Assembly: GCA_017590115.1 (NCBI GenBank)
Contig: JAGGNK010006559.1
Span: 8,731,784 to 8,795,783, forward strand
DNA: 64,000 nt
Direction of reading: 5' to 3'
Source: Montifringilla adamsi
Taxonomy: Eukaryota; Chordata; Aves; Passeriformes; Passeridae
Shown: piece by piece, positions 36,839 through 49,462 of the stretch
Layout: each line of letters starts with the position of its first letter
How positions within the stretch are numbered: position 1 is the first letter of the stretch
Program-made: the position numbers and the translations under genes
The notes under the pieces: model-generated
Told to the model about the DNA's origin: nothing
The model's input: the letters and a program-made list of their open reading frames with translations, nothing else
Database searches by the model: none

Positions 36839-39800
36839 ATATAATTAATCTTAATCATTCACACGAGCATCAGTTGTATTATATATACAGCCAGAAAACA
36901 ACTACAATTTTGGCCCATCCTGATACACAAATATGAAAAAAAGCCTTACAATACATTGTATAGATGTAAATACCAGTAGCAAATAGATATGCTGTGTGTT
37001 CTAGACGTGGCAACTAAATGTGAGACTTGTGTTTCTGGAACACTGAGAAATGAGGACCACATGCAAGAGATGTACAAAGCCTAAGGCAGGACTAAAATGA
37101 ATGTCTTCTATGATGCAAATCCTCTGTGACAGAAACTTGCATTTATAACATTCTCTCCAAAATCAGAGTTCTCATCAATTACCAACACATATGTGGGTAA
37201 GAAGCTTTACCAAATGGCCCAAACGCCTTTTATATGGTGAACATGTCATAACAGTTTCAGCTATTGTAAAGTATGAATTTATATTAAAATTATATGTCTG
37301 ATTCCTCTAAAGCATATTTGAGAATGTGTGCTATAAGAAGAGTGATGAGTCAGTGAAATTTCAAGATAAAAAATGTCCTTGGTGGTAAGAAGCTGAGCAG
37401 TGCTCAATGTTTCAATTGCCTTGCACATCTTAGAGTGTCCTTCAGTTCAAACACCTCCTTAGATCAGCAAAGGTCTATGCTGTAAGTGACAGCACTGAGC
37501 TTCCTATACATGCATGAATTATTCATTTCCTAAATAGATACATTAAAAAGAGAGCTATTTAGAATTTAATGAATATTAATAAGACCATTCACCAACATAC
37601 CACATATATCTATGCTAAAGAAATCAATATGGAGGTATATTTATTACCAGCATGCCTGGAAACATACAGTGCTTTTCCACTAATATCAGAAAAAAAAATT
37701 CAGTTTCAAGACTAGAGTTACTTAATCTTCAGCATTCTGGAAGCACAGAGGGATTTTACTGAATTGAAAGCAGAATATTACAGAGAAAGGGACGATTAAT
37801 AAAGGCCCTATTTGCTTAAACCTTGTGCAAAAATTGGTCTCTAAAGGAAAAGTTAATTTCCTACTAAGTCACATTCATGAAAAGATAAACATTCTAAACT
37901 ACAGACTGCAAATACAAATATCTACACCACATAGTCAGATCTAGAGTTTTGTTTTATTTTAACATAATCCTGCATCCCTTACTCTGAAATTGTCTGTCAA
38001 TCAGACCACAGAAATAGCAAATTATTTAGCAGTAGAGTGATATGTTGAAACCCACAGAGACTGAATTTTAATAGCAATCCTAAACAAAACCTTCAATTTC
38101 CTAATCTCCTTTTTTAAAACACTTAGTGGAGTTGAAATTCACTTTTAAATTTGTATAAGTATTTGTGACAACATGTCTTCTGGTCGTCATTCAACACTTT
38201 AGAATTCTTAAAAAATAAGGTGCAGAAATCCACATTATAGCACTTATCTTTTGCTTCAGTCAGGCACCATATTTTGCAGCACTTCTGCATCCAAGCTAAA
38301 TTATTACACTAGTTCACACTGGCACAACTTCTTGCAATCACAGGTTTTTGACCATAAGATAACATCAACACAGTTGCACAAGCTTGCTGGAAATTCTGTA
38401 GTTGCTCCTTTGTAGGTAATCAATTTGCCTATAAAGAAAATGTTGTCCTTAGGAAGTCTTCTTCCTTCAGCCCTCCCTCGATACCATCCTTATTTTTTTC
38501 TCCCCACTTCATTTAAGGTCGGTGACAATATTTTGTCTTTGGGATGGATGCACTCTACATTTCTACCTCAGATCCACCTTTGGGTTTTCAGGCAACATAG
38601 GAACTCACTGGGTCAATGTCATGATGATAAGGAATCCTTCAGGTAGTCTGGATTTCTTTATTACTGTCACCATAAGTTAGAATGAACTTTTTTCTTGATA
38701 ATGACCATTAGACAAGCCAAAATTAGTTGTGTAGCATTAAGGTTACCTCAGGGACAATGTGCTAGAGTAATTCAATTGATACACACACTTTAGGAAATTA
38801 GTTTGGTTGTGATCTCTGTGATCTTAATGAAGTTGAGTCACCTAGTACAGAGTCAAAACAGATGGTTGCAATAAAGGTAACCAGGATTCATGCAAGTGGT
38901 TTTCACAAAGTTCACCTGTCAATCAAGGCTCAGAACTCAGCAAGAAAAGATCACTGAATTAATAAAAAAATTTTGCCCCAGATTTCAAAATCTGTCACAA
39001 AGAGAAGAAAAGTTAACAAACAGAAAATCTAGTATTGCATCAAGGTCAGAGGTATAAGTCTTTCTCAACAAAATATTCTGTCAAAGACCCTGATGAAATT
39101 ACACATTATAAGTGTGAGAAGGCTTTTGACAGGATCAAGAGCACTCAAAACATTATCTAGAAGAGTGTTTTTATGTCTTTATTGAAGAAAATGTGGGCCT
39201 TTTTTATAAAAACAATTTTTTTAGTTTTAGTAATGTCAAGAATAACCTAGAGTAGGTATCCTGCAATTAGAACTCAGTTGTTTCTTAAATCTACCCACTT
39301 ATTATCTTTTTATCTTTGTGCAAATCTCTTTATGCTACACTATAGTACTGCAATTGGCCCCCGGCCAAAAATGTGCTGCTTAAGCATCTGCAGTTTAAAA
39401 TCCCTCTCCCCTTTGCCTCTTTTCTGATAAGAAGAAAAAAAATCTCTAATTAACTGTTTGAGGGGTTTTATTTCCTTGCTCTACCAGCTCAGTTGTAGCC
39501 AAATGCAAGGACTGAAGTGGTTTCAAAGTTGTCTACTACATTCCGACCTGGCAAGAGTGGTGACAGTCCCTTAAACACTGCTTTCTTCTATTCTCCCAGG
39601 TTTGGTGACATGAACTAAAGTGGATTCTTCCTTGTCCAGTTATGTCAGTCTTTGGTTCCTACAAGTCAAGCATTAGCTGTATGTAGAAGAGGTGTAACAA
39701 CACAATTCTGGCCATCTGAAGTCCTCAAGGTGCTGTATGGTTATAAATATACAGTGTTAATTACATTTCTTTTATAGTAATAAAGCTTTCAGGTTTGGAG

Positions 39801-42800
39801 TTTAAAAATCCCCCATGGAAAACATTGCTGTTTCATTTAATCCAGAGTGCCTAGAGGAGATTCCATTTGCTGCTCTCAGTTACATTAAACACTTATTCTA
39901 GAAATCCATAGGGAATTTCTGTTACACAAGAATGTTGAAGTATGCAGAGTTTTTCCAAATGTATCGGGTGATATAAAGCATGAAAATATATGAATGATTT
40001 ATACTAATATATGTGGGGACTGTTCATTTAATAGGCAGACATATGTTTTCCTGTCACTAAAGGATTTAAAAGCTCTCAGTTTAACTATATCTACTGTAAA
40101 GCTAAAAAAATATTATTAAAGTTAGTGCCTTTTCTTTGGCAGTTCTGTTTTCCCTCTCTGAAGTGGTTGAAGTAGTATGAATACATATCCTTGTCTTGCA
40201 ATGTCAACTTCAGAAATATCCTATATTAACTCTTCTGCAGGAGCCATTAACAAGTTAATTTTCCTTGGCTTAAAACATTTTCATCATTTTTATTTCCATC
40301 TATTCAAAAACTGATTATAGGTATAATGAAGAAGTCTGGTTCCTTGTTAGCATATTCCCAACAACCATTACCTTTCATCCCAAGAAATAATTAGTGACTC
40401 TGTGACTACAGTCAGATTCTCACCACACTAGTCCAATAATTGGTGTCCTTTTGGAAAATCATGGATAGCTAATAGTCTCTGCTTATAACTTCCATGTTGT
40501 TTTGCATCTTACTTTCAAGATGTTTTGTGTATTCCATTAGGAAAAAAAAATAATCTATTAATACTTTCCTAGATATTTGATGGTGGTTGTGGTATTTCTA
40601 CCTCAACTACATTTTCACATAGAGGGATCAAGGCAAGTAAATCAGAAAATCATATATTGCATTCTAGGTGGGATATTGCAAAGGCTTCTAATCAAGTGTA
40701 TATATTATACAGAAGATTTTGCACCTGGTTCCTTTGTGTGGAATCCAAATTCGTCTATTAGATGCGCATGTTCTTGCATTACTGGATGCCTAATTAACAG
40801 AAAATATTTTCCATCCATTATAAATCTATCTGGATACCTACAAATTTGGAAATTTATAGACTAAACAAGGGACAGAAGTACCATGAGGGAAAGAGGTATA
40901 CCATGCCTCTGGATCTTAAAAATCATGGAGGGGTCTTTTAGAAGTCAGTTGAAAAGCATTGAATTTGATGTTTGGGGTCTTGCCCCAGTATGGTCTTGGT
41001 ATCCTGTTATTTGTCACGTTGACCAAGATCCTTGCCAAGGCATGCTGTTTCTCTGAGGTGGCTCTTGAGACAAAGTTTACTTTCCAGGTATACTAGTATG
41101 GAGGAAGTAGTATCCAGTAGGTCAGACCTTTGAATACAACTAGGATTTTGCAGGGTCCATAGTCATGAAACCTCAAAGTGTTTCTAGGCCTTACAATTTT
41201 GCTTTGTCCCTGGTTTCTTCTCTGCTGCTAAATAACTCAAAGAGGACCTAAATCACTATGGACTCCATAAAATATTTTCTTTAAAGTTTCCAGAAATACC
41301 TGTCCAAATATCTTAGAGAATTCTATTGTGGTGTCAGAAATAACTAAAATCCTATGACATGTCTGTTTCTTATGCATCTGAAGAAATATGGAAGTGAATG
41401 TTATTTAGGCAACAGTTGCAATTCAATAGGAATGGTGTTTCTTGTGGAGTGAATGGGGCTGCTTAGAAATATGGAGGGCATTGCCTCCAGTCTTGTAAGT
41501 ATATGTAAAGAACATGGGATCCAATTAGGCTTTGGGAACTATTCAAATATATTTTCAACCTTTAAGTAAACTTTTGTGAAAGGAAAACTGTTGATAGAAA
41601 TGGTATTTTGTGGAAGGACAGAAACAGACTGCCAGAGTCCGTGTTCATGATAAATCAGGACATGAAGAACAGATAAATACAATATAGACTTTTCATTCAA
41701 TAACCCTGAGTAGTACCCTCAATACAGTAAAGCTCCTCTTTTAGCTGACACTGTCACCAAAAGACTGAAAAGCAACTGTATAAACCCAAGTACTCCCACT
41801 TTCTTTGTTTGAAAAAAATTATTTTTGTTTGATGAAGATGATAATAAACAGCACAAAGGGGAAAACAGTTCTCTGTAATGAACTCTAAGCTCCTTTACAC
41901 TGCAAGAAGCCTCCTTGTGTGAGACCAAGTCTATGGTGGTATCATCCATGCTTCAGTCCTTTCAGTCGGGTCAAGCAATGTTGACTGAAAACCTCAGATA
42001 TATCACACTGTCATAAAAGGAGTAGGGGTCAGTTTGAGCACATTTTGTGCTTGGTATGTTTTCATTTGGTTTACAGATCCATATGGGTCCTGCTTAAGTA
42101 CAATGTGGGGAAATGTGGACATGCTTGCCATGCAGCAGCAAAGTTCAGCAAACTCCTCATTCATTACAAGGATCTAGACTAGCACTTATGTGACTCACAA
42201 GGTGGATTTCATTCATACTGCTTCTATTTTGTACTTTTTGCTGGAGGAAAATGTGATGTTTTAATATCTTTTACAGAAATAAAATAACTATACCTGACAA
42301 TTATTAAAATATGCATTTTACAGAATAAACAGTAACCACCTTGTTAATGTATTTTAAAGCTTTCAAATCTTACTGAAAAAGCCTCTTAAACAAATCAAAT
42401 ATTAATGCTTAATAAGAAGTAAGAAAATACTGAAAATTGCAAAGTTTAATTTTTAAAAAATATGAAGTGTTAAAACCTAATTGCTATAAAATATTCATGG
42501 TTAAATTATTAAAATCATTATTAAACCCCAAATGCCTAAGTCATCAATTCACAAGCTCGGTGTAACAGAACTTCATGAACCATACTTTTTTTTCTGAAGG
42601 CACAGTGATTGCATAGCCCTGTTGACTCAGTTCATGCACTTGCTACAGGACACAGGTCAGGCTGGTCTCAAGATATCTGTGTTTAATTCATATAAAGTTA
42701 CATCCAGACTCACGTACTCTCTGTTAAGAACAGCACAGATATGACCTTAAGGTGCCAGAGAATCCATATTTCTTTCCTGAGTAGTTTCACAAGAAGCAAT

Positions 42801-43634
42801 GTATGGAGCATAAATGAATCCCATTTATCTGGTCAGGCCTTCTGACAGCTGCTTCCACTTTCTAGTAATCTATATTACTTTTGAAATAGCTGCAATGAAC
42901 CATTATCCCACAGATTGACAACACTTTGTTTTCTGAAAGTGATATAAAAAAGCAGCAGGAAGGTTACCTTCTGAATCCAGCTCTCTGACTGAATAACAGC
43001 AAAAGCTTATAAAGCAAATTCCAAAAATACATGCAGAACTCCCAACATAGCTTTCTATCGATTTTCAAGTATTGTCCGGTTCAATTTAATGCAAACACAA
43101 GGGACCTGTGGATGTCATTTTTATATTTTGGTACCATGAATCTTTTCCAGTGACAATGCAATGCATTACTGGCTACATCAAGCATCAGCTACATTAGTAT
43201 CCAGCAGACAGATACATCATTCACTGATGTAAGAATTCGGGGTTATTAACAGGATAAGAAGAGTTAATAAAGGTGTGAATATATTTCCCTTGCTTATCAT
43301 AATGAAAGCTTTTTTTGAAAAAGCAGTGGGGAAACGGAGTGGGATTTCTTTATCTAGGCCCCAGATTTTTAGAGGGAAAAAAAATGGAAAGAAACCTTAT
43401 CTTTCAGCATCATTATCTTTGAGATGTCTGTCACATGACAAATTTTACAGTGACACATTAGCACAGAGCAGTATTTGCATCCTTCCTGCATAGTGCTCAT
43501 TAAACTTTAATGAAACACTATTTCCAAAATTCACTGCCAAATGCACTTATCCTACAAATGTCACTATCAGCAATTTTACATGCACTTCTGGTGGAAGAAA
43601 AAAATGTAGGTCCCTTACTTTTTCTTTTTAATAC

Positions 43635-43824
43635 CTGAGAAAGGTCAGTTACAATATGGCATTTCTCTGAGTACTCCAGGTCACTTGGACTTGATTCTAC
43701 CTTTTCTGCCCTTGTGTCTGTCAAAATGCTTCTATCAATTAAGATAGTTTTATCAAATTGAAAATGAGCTGGAGTAACTTGCATGGCAATCCCTACCATT
43801 GGGCCCAGTAAATACTTCAGCACG
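43635..43824 (-). CDS. Candidate 190-bp coding exon on the minus strand, unidentified
   Basis: Read on the minus strand, a weak acceptor (cccttccataactaag) at 43825 precedes 190 bp open in one frame, followed by the donor tctcag|gtatta. The frame enters with one base, encodes 63 residues and ends on a codon boundary. A stop (taa) sits just before the exon within the acceptor region. The peptide is hydrophilic and well mixed, with GPMVGIAMQVTPAHF near its start and acidic/serine-rich KVESSPSDLEYSE near its end. It looks more protein-like than most frames here. I do not recognise the family. The frame also stays open past the donor, which weakens the splice argument. Confidence 0.25.
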
Positions 43825-44294
43825 CTTAGTTATGGAAGGGATGGATTGCATGTGGCATTTTTAGCAAAATAACAAAACACTTGAGGTGGTTTGATAACTT
43901 TTCTTTGATAATATCATGATACCACCATAACACTATGATAACACCATGATAACTTTTTTTTTTAATATATATTTTGAAGAGATTCTCTAGCTTTTTATTC
44001 ATTGTCCATGCAGAAATTTGAGGAAGGAAATTTAGCAGACAATATTAGAACAAATATAAACAGAAAAACCCAGGGTTTTTAATGGAAAAAGGGTAGGGTA
44101 ATTATACTTTAATTAACATTAGCCTATCCTCTGTGATTACCTCAAACACCTAAGATTCATAAATGCTCATTTGTCAAAAGAAACTAGAAAAGTCAGAGCA
44201 AATAATCAGAAAATGTTATTAATAAATTATAAACTGCATGGAAGTTGGTATAGTTATTCCTGACCAACTATATAATCACATGGCAGTGGGTTTT

Positions 44295-44400
44295 GGATAA
44301 AGGAGTAGAGTGAAAGGGAAGATAGAAATTAAGAGGTAGAAATAAATTAAAAAAAAAAAAAAGTAAGAGGAAAAGAGAAAAAGAGAGGAGAATGAGAAAG
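44295..44400 (+). repeat. Polypurine-rich tract with an A run
   Basis: About 105 bp are almost all A and G, with only scattered T, including an uninterrupted run of about 14 A and agaggaaaagagaaaaagag. Such mirror-like purine tracts can form triplex DNA; there is no sign of function. Confidence 0.75.
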
Positions 44401-45658
44401 TGATCACTGGTTCCAGTGTAAATCCTGCTGAAGGGGTAGGTCCTGGTTTCACCTTCAATCCAGCTGGTAAGCATTGGTCCATCTGCATCAGTCCAGCTAA
44501 TGAGATGCCCAGAGTCCACCCAGGCTTGGGATGGTGTACCTTTATGTGGGCAAGATTCTATGTAAGTTATCATTTGCAGTCTGTTCTTTCAGACCTTTCT
44601 GGAAATGGGTTGAAGGGCTTTTAGGGTCTTTGGTGGCCTCAATCTCCCTTTGTAGTCCATGTCCACTTCCTGCCACCTGTTTCTGCACTTGTGCTGTGCT
44701 GTAACTTATTTCTGCATTATCTTTATATCTAGATGGGATCTACAGAAAACTCTACCAGTTCAATAGGACAATAATGCTAATTTTTGTATTTGTTCAGATT
44801 TACTTGCAGATATAAAATGTGTGGATATCACACTGTGTTAGGAATTGTAGGTGTAGAACCAAAAATCAGTTGTGTTCAGTGGCATTTTTGGCTATTCTAT
44901 TTGGTACTGTTCCTTCAGTATGTTGCACCTGAATAAGGAAAATGGCTTCAAATTTTGCTGCTGAAAGACCAGTGTAGATGATTGTTCCCATGAACACTCA
45001 ACAAATGCAGGGTATGACAATTCAAATGGTCAACCCTACTTAGAAACAATAATATATGGATCTCTTTTTTTTCTTTTACTGTGTCTTTTTGAAGACCAGA
45101 ACTGTGTGCTGTTAGTTCAAGTTACACACTAGTGAATGATTTCTTTCTATTCCTTCCTGCTTTCAATGAGTTGCAAGAAGTTTTCGCACTGGAACCTACC
45201 ATCCTTCTTTATTTAATTTTTTTGTTTTGTTCAGTGTCATTTCTTTGACAGTTTTTTGTTTTGGCTTCATTACCTTGATAGTTTTGAATATTGAAGTGCA
45301 CTTAAGGCACTAAATGTGCTGGCTTTCCTAATTTTCCTTCATTTTCTTCATTTAAATAGGATCTGCATTAGAAAAGATGTTTATGATTCTTCAGCACTTT
45401 TCTACCTTCAGTACTTTTCATTACCTTGATCAGCATAAATTAACAGCAGAAGCAGCATCATTTTGATGAAGTCCCTGATGCCACACATGCTGCAGTAACA
45501 ATTGTTTTGCTGACTCCTTGGACAAATAAATAGAACAATTTCTTAATATGTTCTGACATTCCTTTGCAGAGCAGAATGTCTCCTATTATTGCTACTAGAT
45601 CTGCGATTCTAATCCACTTAAATCACTATGAATTTCACAATTTAAATTTAGTCCTTGG

Positions 45659-45694
45659 TGTACATTTCGATGTACATTTCCATGTACATTTCAA
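45659..45694 (+). repeat. Three tandem 12-bp units
   Basis: Tgtacatttcga, tgtacatttcca and tgtacatttcaa follow each other directly. They differ only in the last two bases. Confidence 0.95.
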
Positions 45695-47647
45695 ATACAG
45701 ATTGATATAAGAAACATTTCTAATGTATGAATCTTTTTTTTCAGAAGCAAGATATGAGAAGAGTAAACTGCTTCTTACCATCTCATAGTGTTCAAACATG
45801 GTGCCAATGAAACCATAGCAGATTACAGTCTCAGTCAAAAATTAAATATGTAATTGGACACTGTTTTGTGTAGGACACAAAGACAATAAAATGAAAAGAT
45901 AAAATTTCAAATAAGATTCTAATGTTTATTAACCATAAGTAAATATATTTTAAAAAAATCTTACTGCTTTTCATTTGTATCTTGCAAAATATCCCACTGC
46001 TACATTTCCTCTATCACAACAAAATTAAACACCTCTATAACTTAACATATGTTTTTCAAAATGAACATTTATTTAAAAGAATAAATACCAAAATTATGTA
46101 GAAATTTATGCTGATATTTTAGCTAGGAAGACTAGCAAGTAAATGTGACCATAAGCATCATCATTTCCATTCATCCCTAGCTCCACAATTGTGTAAAACT
46201 TAGGTTTACCTCTACTTTAACAGGATTCATACACTCGTTTAAACTCCCCAGACAAAAGTGAGTGATGCCCTTTAAGGAAGCAAAGAGTATAAAACTCGAA
46301 TGAGATTTAAGTAGATAGATATTACTAAATTATCTTGAAAATAAAGTCTCATCCTTAGGTACAAACACAGGCTTACTCTTTGATTGGTATAGTCCAAACA
46401 GCGATAAAAAAGACTGCATTAAGAGAAACAACTCACTCCTGTCTTCACTGTAGTGTGTTATGTTCACAAAGAACTCTTACTGAGTTTGTTCTTATAATTA
46501 ACATCACTGCACTTTGTGTAAGTACAGTGCATTCTGAATTCCTATCAAAAGCAAAAAAACCCCACAACCAGGAAAAGTATGTCTACTTTTGCAGTCTCAA
46601 AAGTTGAATGGTGAAGCCAAACTAGATAAGCATCACCTTTTTTTTGTCAGTGATGTGTTTATAGATTGTTCACTAGACTTCCTCTGGTGAATTTCCAGTA
46701 TTATATCACGCCTTCAGAGATTCCTAAGCTATGTTCTGCTTATTTTACTTCTATACTGAATTGGCTAGTAGTCCTTCAGTCTGTCTTCTATCTGCCTAAT
46801 GTAATATGAAATACTTTTATGTATCACTTAGGAATTTGGCAACACAGATATAAATTCTGGCCACGATTTTGTTCTAAAATTCCTAGAAGCATATCCTAGG
46901 TGACAGACTACTCCACCTGATGTATTAATATGTCCCTTAGTACTGCTAAACTTCACAAGATCAGAAAATGCACCTCTACATTGGTATTACTGCTTTTCTC
47001 AGGTAGAAGACAAATTTTACTTTTTTTTTTTTTTTTGATCCATTCTGTTCTTTTTGAAGTACTATTTTTTTATATATTTAACAACTACAGAGAGAAAAAA
47101 AAGCAGAATTATCTCATTAATTTTCAGACCAGAATGGATAAAGAGAAACAGTCAAGTGGTTTGCAGTCCTTATGTATTTTTCTGAAGTGATTTATACTGC
47201 CTAAGTTTTGTTTGTTCTGTCCTCTCAGAAATAAAAATTGCTATTCAACCTGGATCCCTAAATCACAGGTTTCCATAAAAAAGCTAATATGCAACCATCT
47301 GCATCCCTCTACAGCTACGGACAGTTTTTAAGGCTTGTCATATTAAAAGCTGCATTAATTATTCATTTACTTTTCCATATATCCTTAAAAAAAAACAAAA
47401 CCCAGGTTGCTTCTTCTAATTTTTTCATGTTACAGATAATTTTAAATGGTTTCAAAGGAAAAGAAAAAGACTAACTACACAAAGGAAAAGTTAGGGGGTT
47501 TTTTTTCAGATCAAAATACTAATTAAAGGCAGAATTCACTTTGTGTGAACAATTAATAAACTGGGTTTGACATTCAGTTGATATAAACTGATGCAGCTGA
47601 ATTGAAATCCATAGAATAAGAGTGATTTATACTAAAAGCCACTTTGC

Positions 47648-47742
47648 CTTTTTGTTTGGTTGGTTTGTTTTCTTTGGTTTGGTTTTTTGTTTGTTTGTTA
47701 TTTGGGCTTTTTCATTTGTTTGTTGTTTGGGGTTTTTTTTGG
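47648..47742 (+). repeat. T/G-rich low-complexity tract (TTTG-like)
   Basis: Repeated ttgttt, ggttt and tttgtttg words with very few other bases. Confidence 0.85.
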
Positions 47743-49400
47743 CAAATACAAGCAGATGGGAATATAAGGTGTTGAAACACATTCCCACCTTAATAGTGTA
47801 AGCAAAGCTGTATCCCAGTCCTTTTTATTACTATTATCCTGGATTTGCTCATTTTGCTTTCATCTAGGGGAAAACCTGAAGTAAGGCTAACAAAATTGAG
47901 GCATTGACAGGAAACAAAGCAGATATAAAACTTCAGATATTCATTCATTCTTCAAATGCATGACAGTAGCAATTATATTACAGTGATATGCTTTATGAAG
48001 TTTCATAAAAACTGTTGAAAATGCATGTTCTGTTTTGGACAGGAAACATAAAAATGTTGAATTAATCTTCTTGTTCTGCCAACAGGTAACTCTTACAATT
48101 TTGGGTGGCTGATGCTGTGTCCAAAATGTATTATGAGATAAAAGACAAATTTACTTATGGATACAATTTTACAGTAGCATTCTTTGGCATGCCTTTCATC
48201 TCTGAGGCTTTTAATCTGCCTGTTTCGCCTTTGACAAAAAACACTGCAGTTAAAACTACCAACCATGACTACACAGAGGGGTAAATTTGGCAGCTACTAG
48301 ATTCATAAGCATGCAGATCAACCATTAATGGTCACAGAGTAGATGTTTAGAAGATCATGTTTATAGATTTATTTTGTAAGGAGAAGGAGAGAAAAAATTA
48401 CAAAATGGCATTTTCTCATTAAGGCAATCTCTTTTTTGATAGCTGAGTAAAAGGGATGTAGGTCATTCAGAATTCAGAGCAAGTGAAGCAGAGCAAAATC
48501 CTTTGCAATCATTTCTTGTGACATGAAATATTATATCTAATGGGTGTTGCTGATACTGGCAGCAACATTGAGGATGTATCTATTCCTAAACTGTGAAGGG
48601 AAACTAAAAGGAATAGTAAGATGCCTCGAGTCGAAACATTTGCTTTATCACTACTGCAGCAAACCAGCGTGGCAGGCTGACATGCATAGAAGTACTGCTT
48701 TAGGAGAAGAAGTGCGGATAGGGAGGAGAAATTATTTTTGCATAAAGGTACACTCCTCTGAGCACAGCCTTGGATACAAGGGAAAAAAAAAAAGTGGAAC
48801 CAGAAGACCTATAAGACACAGTCCATAAACTTGTTTCTCAGAAAAACTTTGATACCAGGACTTCTCATGCACTGAATTATACAAAACATTCTGAGTTGAG
48901 CCTCCTAGAATACTATTACAATGTCTACGCAGTAATCTCTTCCTTCAAGTGGAATTTCTAGACTATAGTAGTTACAAGCAAATCATAAATAGCAATTTAC
49001 TTCCAATTACATTTTATTATTTCTTGCATTAGTGCATAAAAGCAAACTGCAGACAGACCACGACTTCCCAAATGGAGTAAACCCAAATATTTTCTCTGAA
49101 AGTTTTAGGAATTTGAAATATAAACTCAGTGCTACTGTGAGTTACTAAATAATGTCTCACAAAGTCATTAATGCTAGGACTACCTTCTTTGTTTTGACAA
49201 TGCAGGACAGCAAAGGAATTCATGCAAGCACTTGTTAATCTTCTCTGAAGCAATTTAGAATAAATCTATTTATTCCATTCCTTAGCTGTGATAAGACCTT
49301 AAGTTGAAAAATAATTCTAACTATCATTTAAAACTTCTTAAACCTTCAAATGCCATTTCTATTTCCCTACCATAAAAAAAAAGAAAATAGCTGTTTTTAG

Positions 49401-49462
49401 GACACATAAATTTCGCTATGTGGTGATGGCTCATCGACATAGTCAGAGTAGGCAAATGAAAG
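49401..49462 (+). other. Candidate 62-bp micro-exon, unidentified
   Basis: Gctgtttttag precedes 62 bp that are open in one frame and followed by the good donor gaaag|gtgagt. The segment keeps two CpG sites. It encodes only 20 residues, so chance is a strong alternative. Confidence 0.12.

Noticed and set aside
44268..44624. Overlapping frames on both strands in a GC-richer patch
   Set aside because: Part of the minus-strand peptide looks varied, but it runs into low-complexity Phe/Leu from the purine tract, and no family or splice signal was found.
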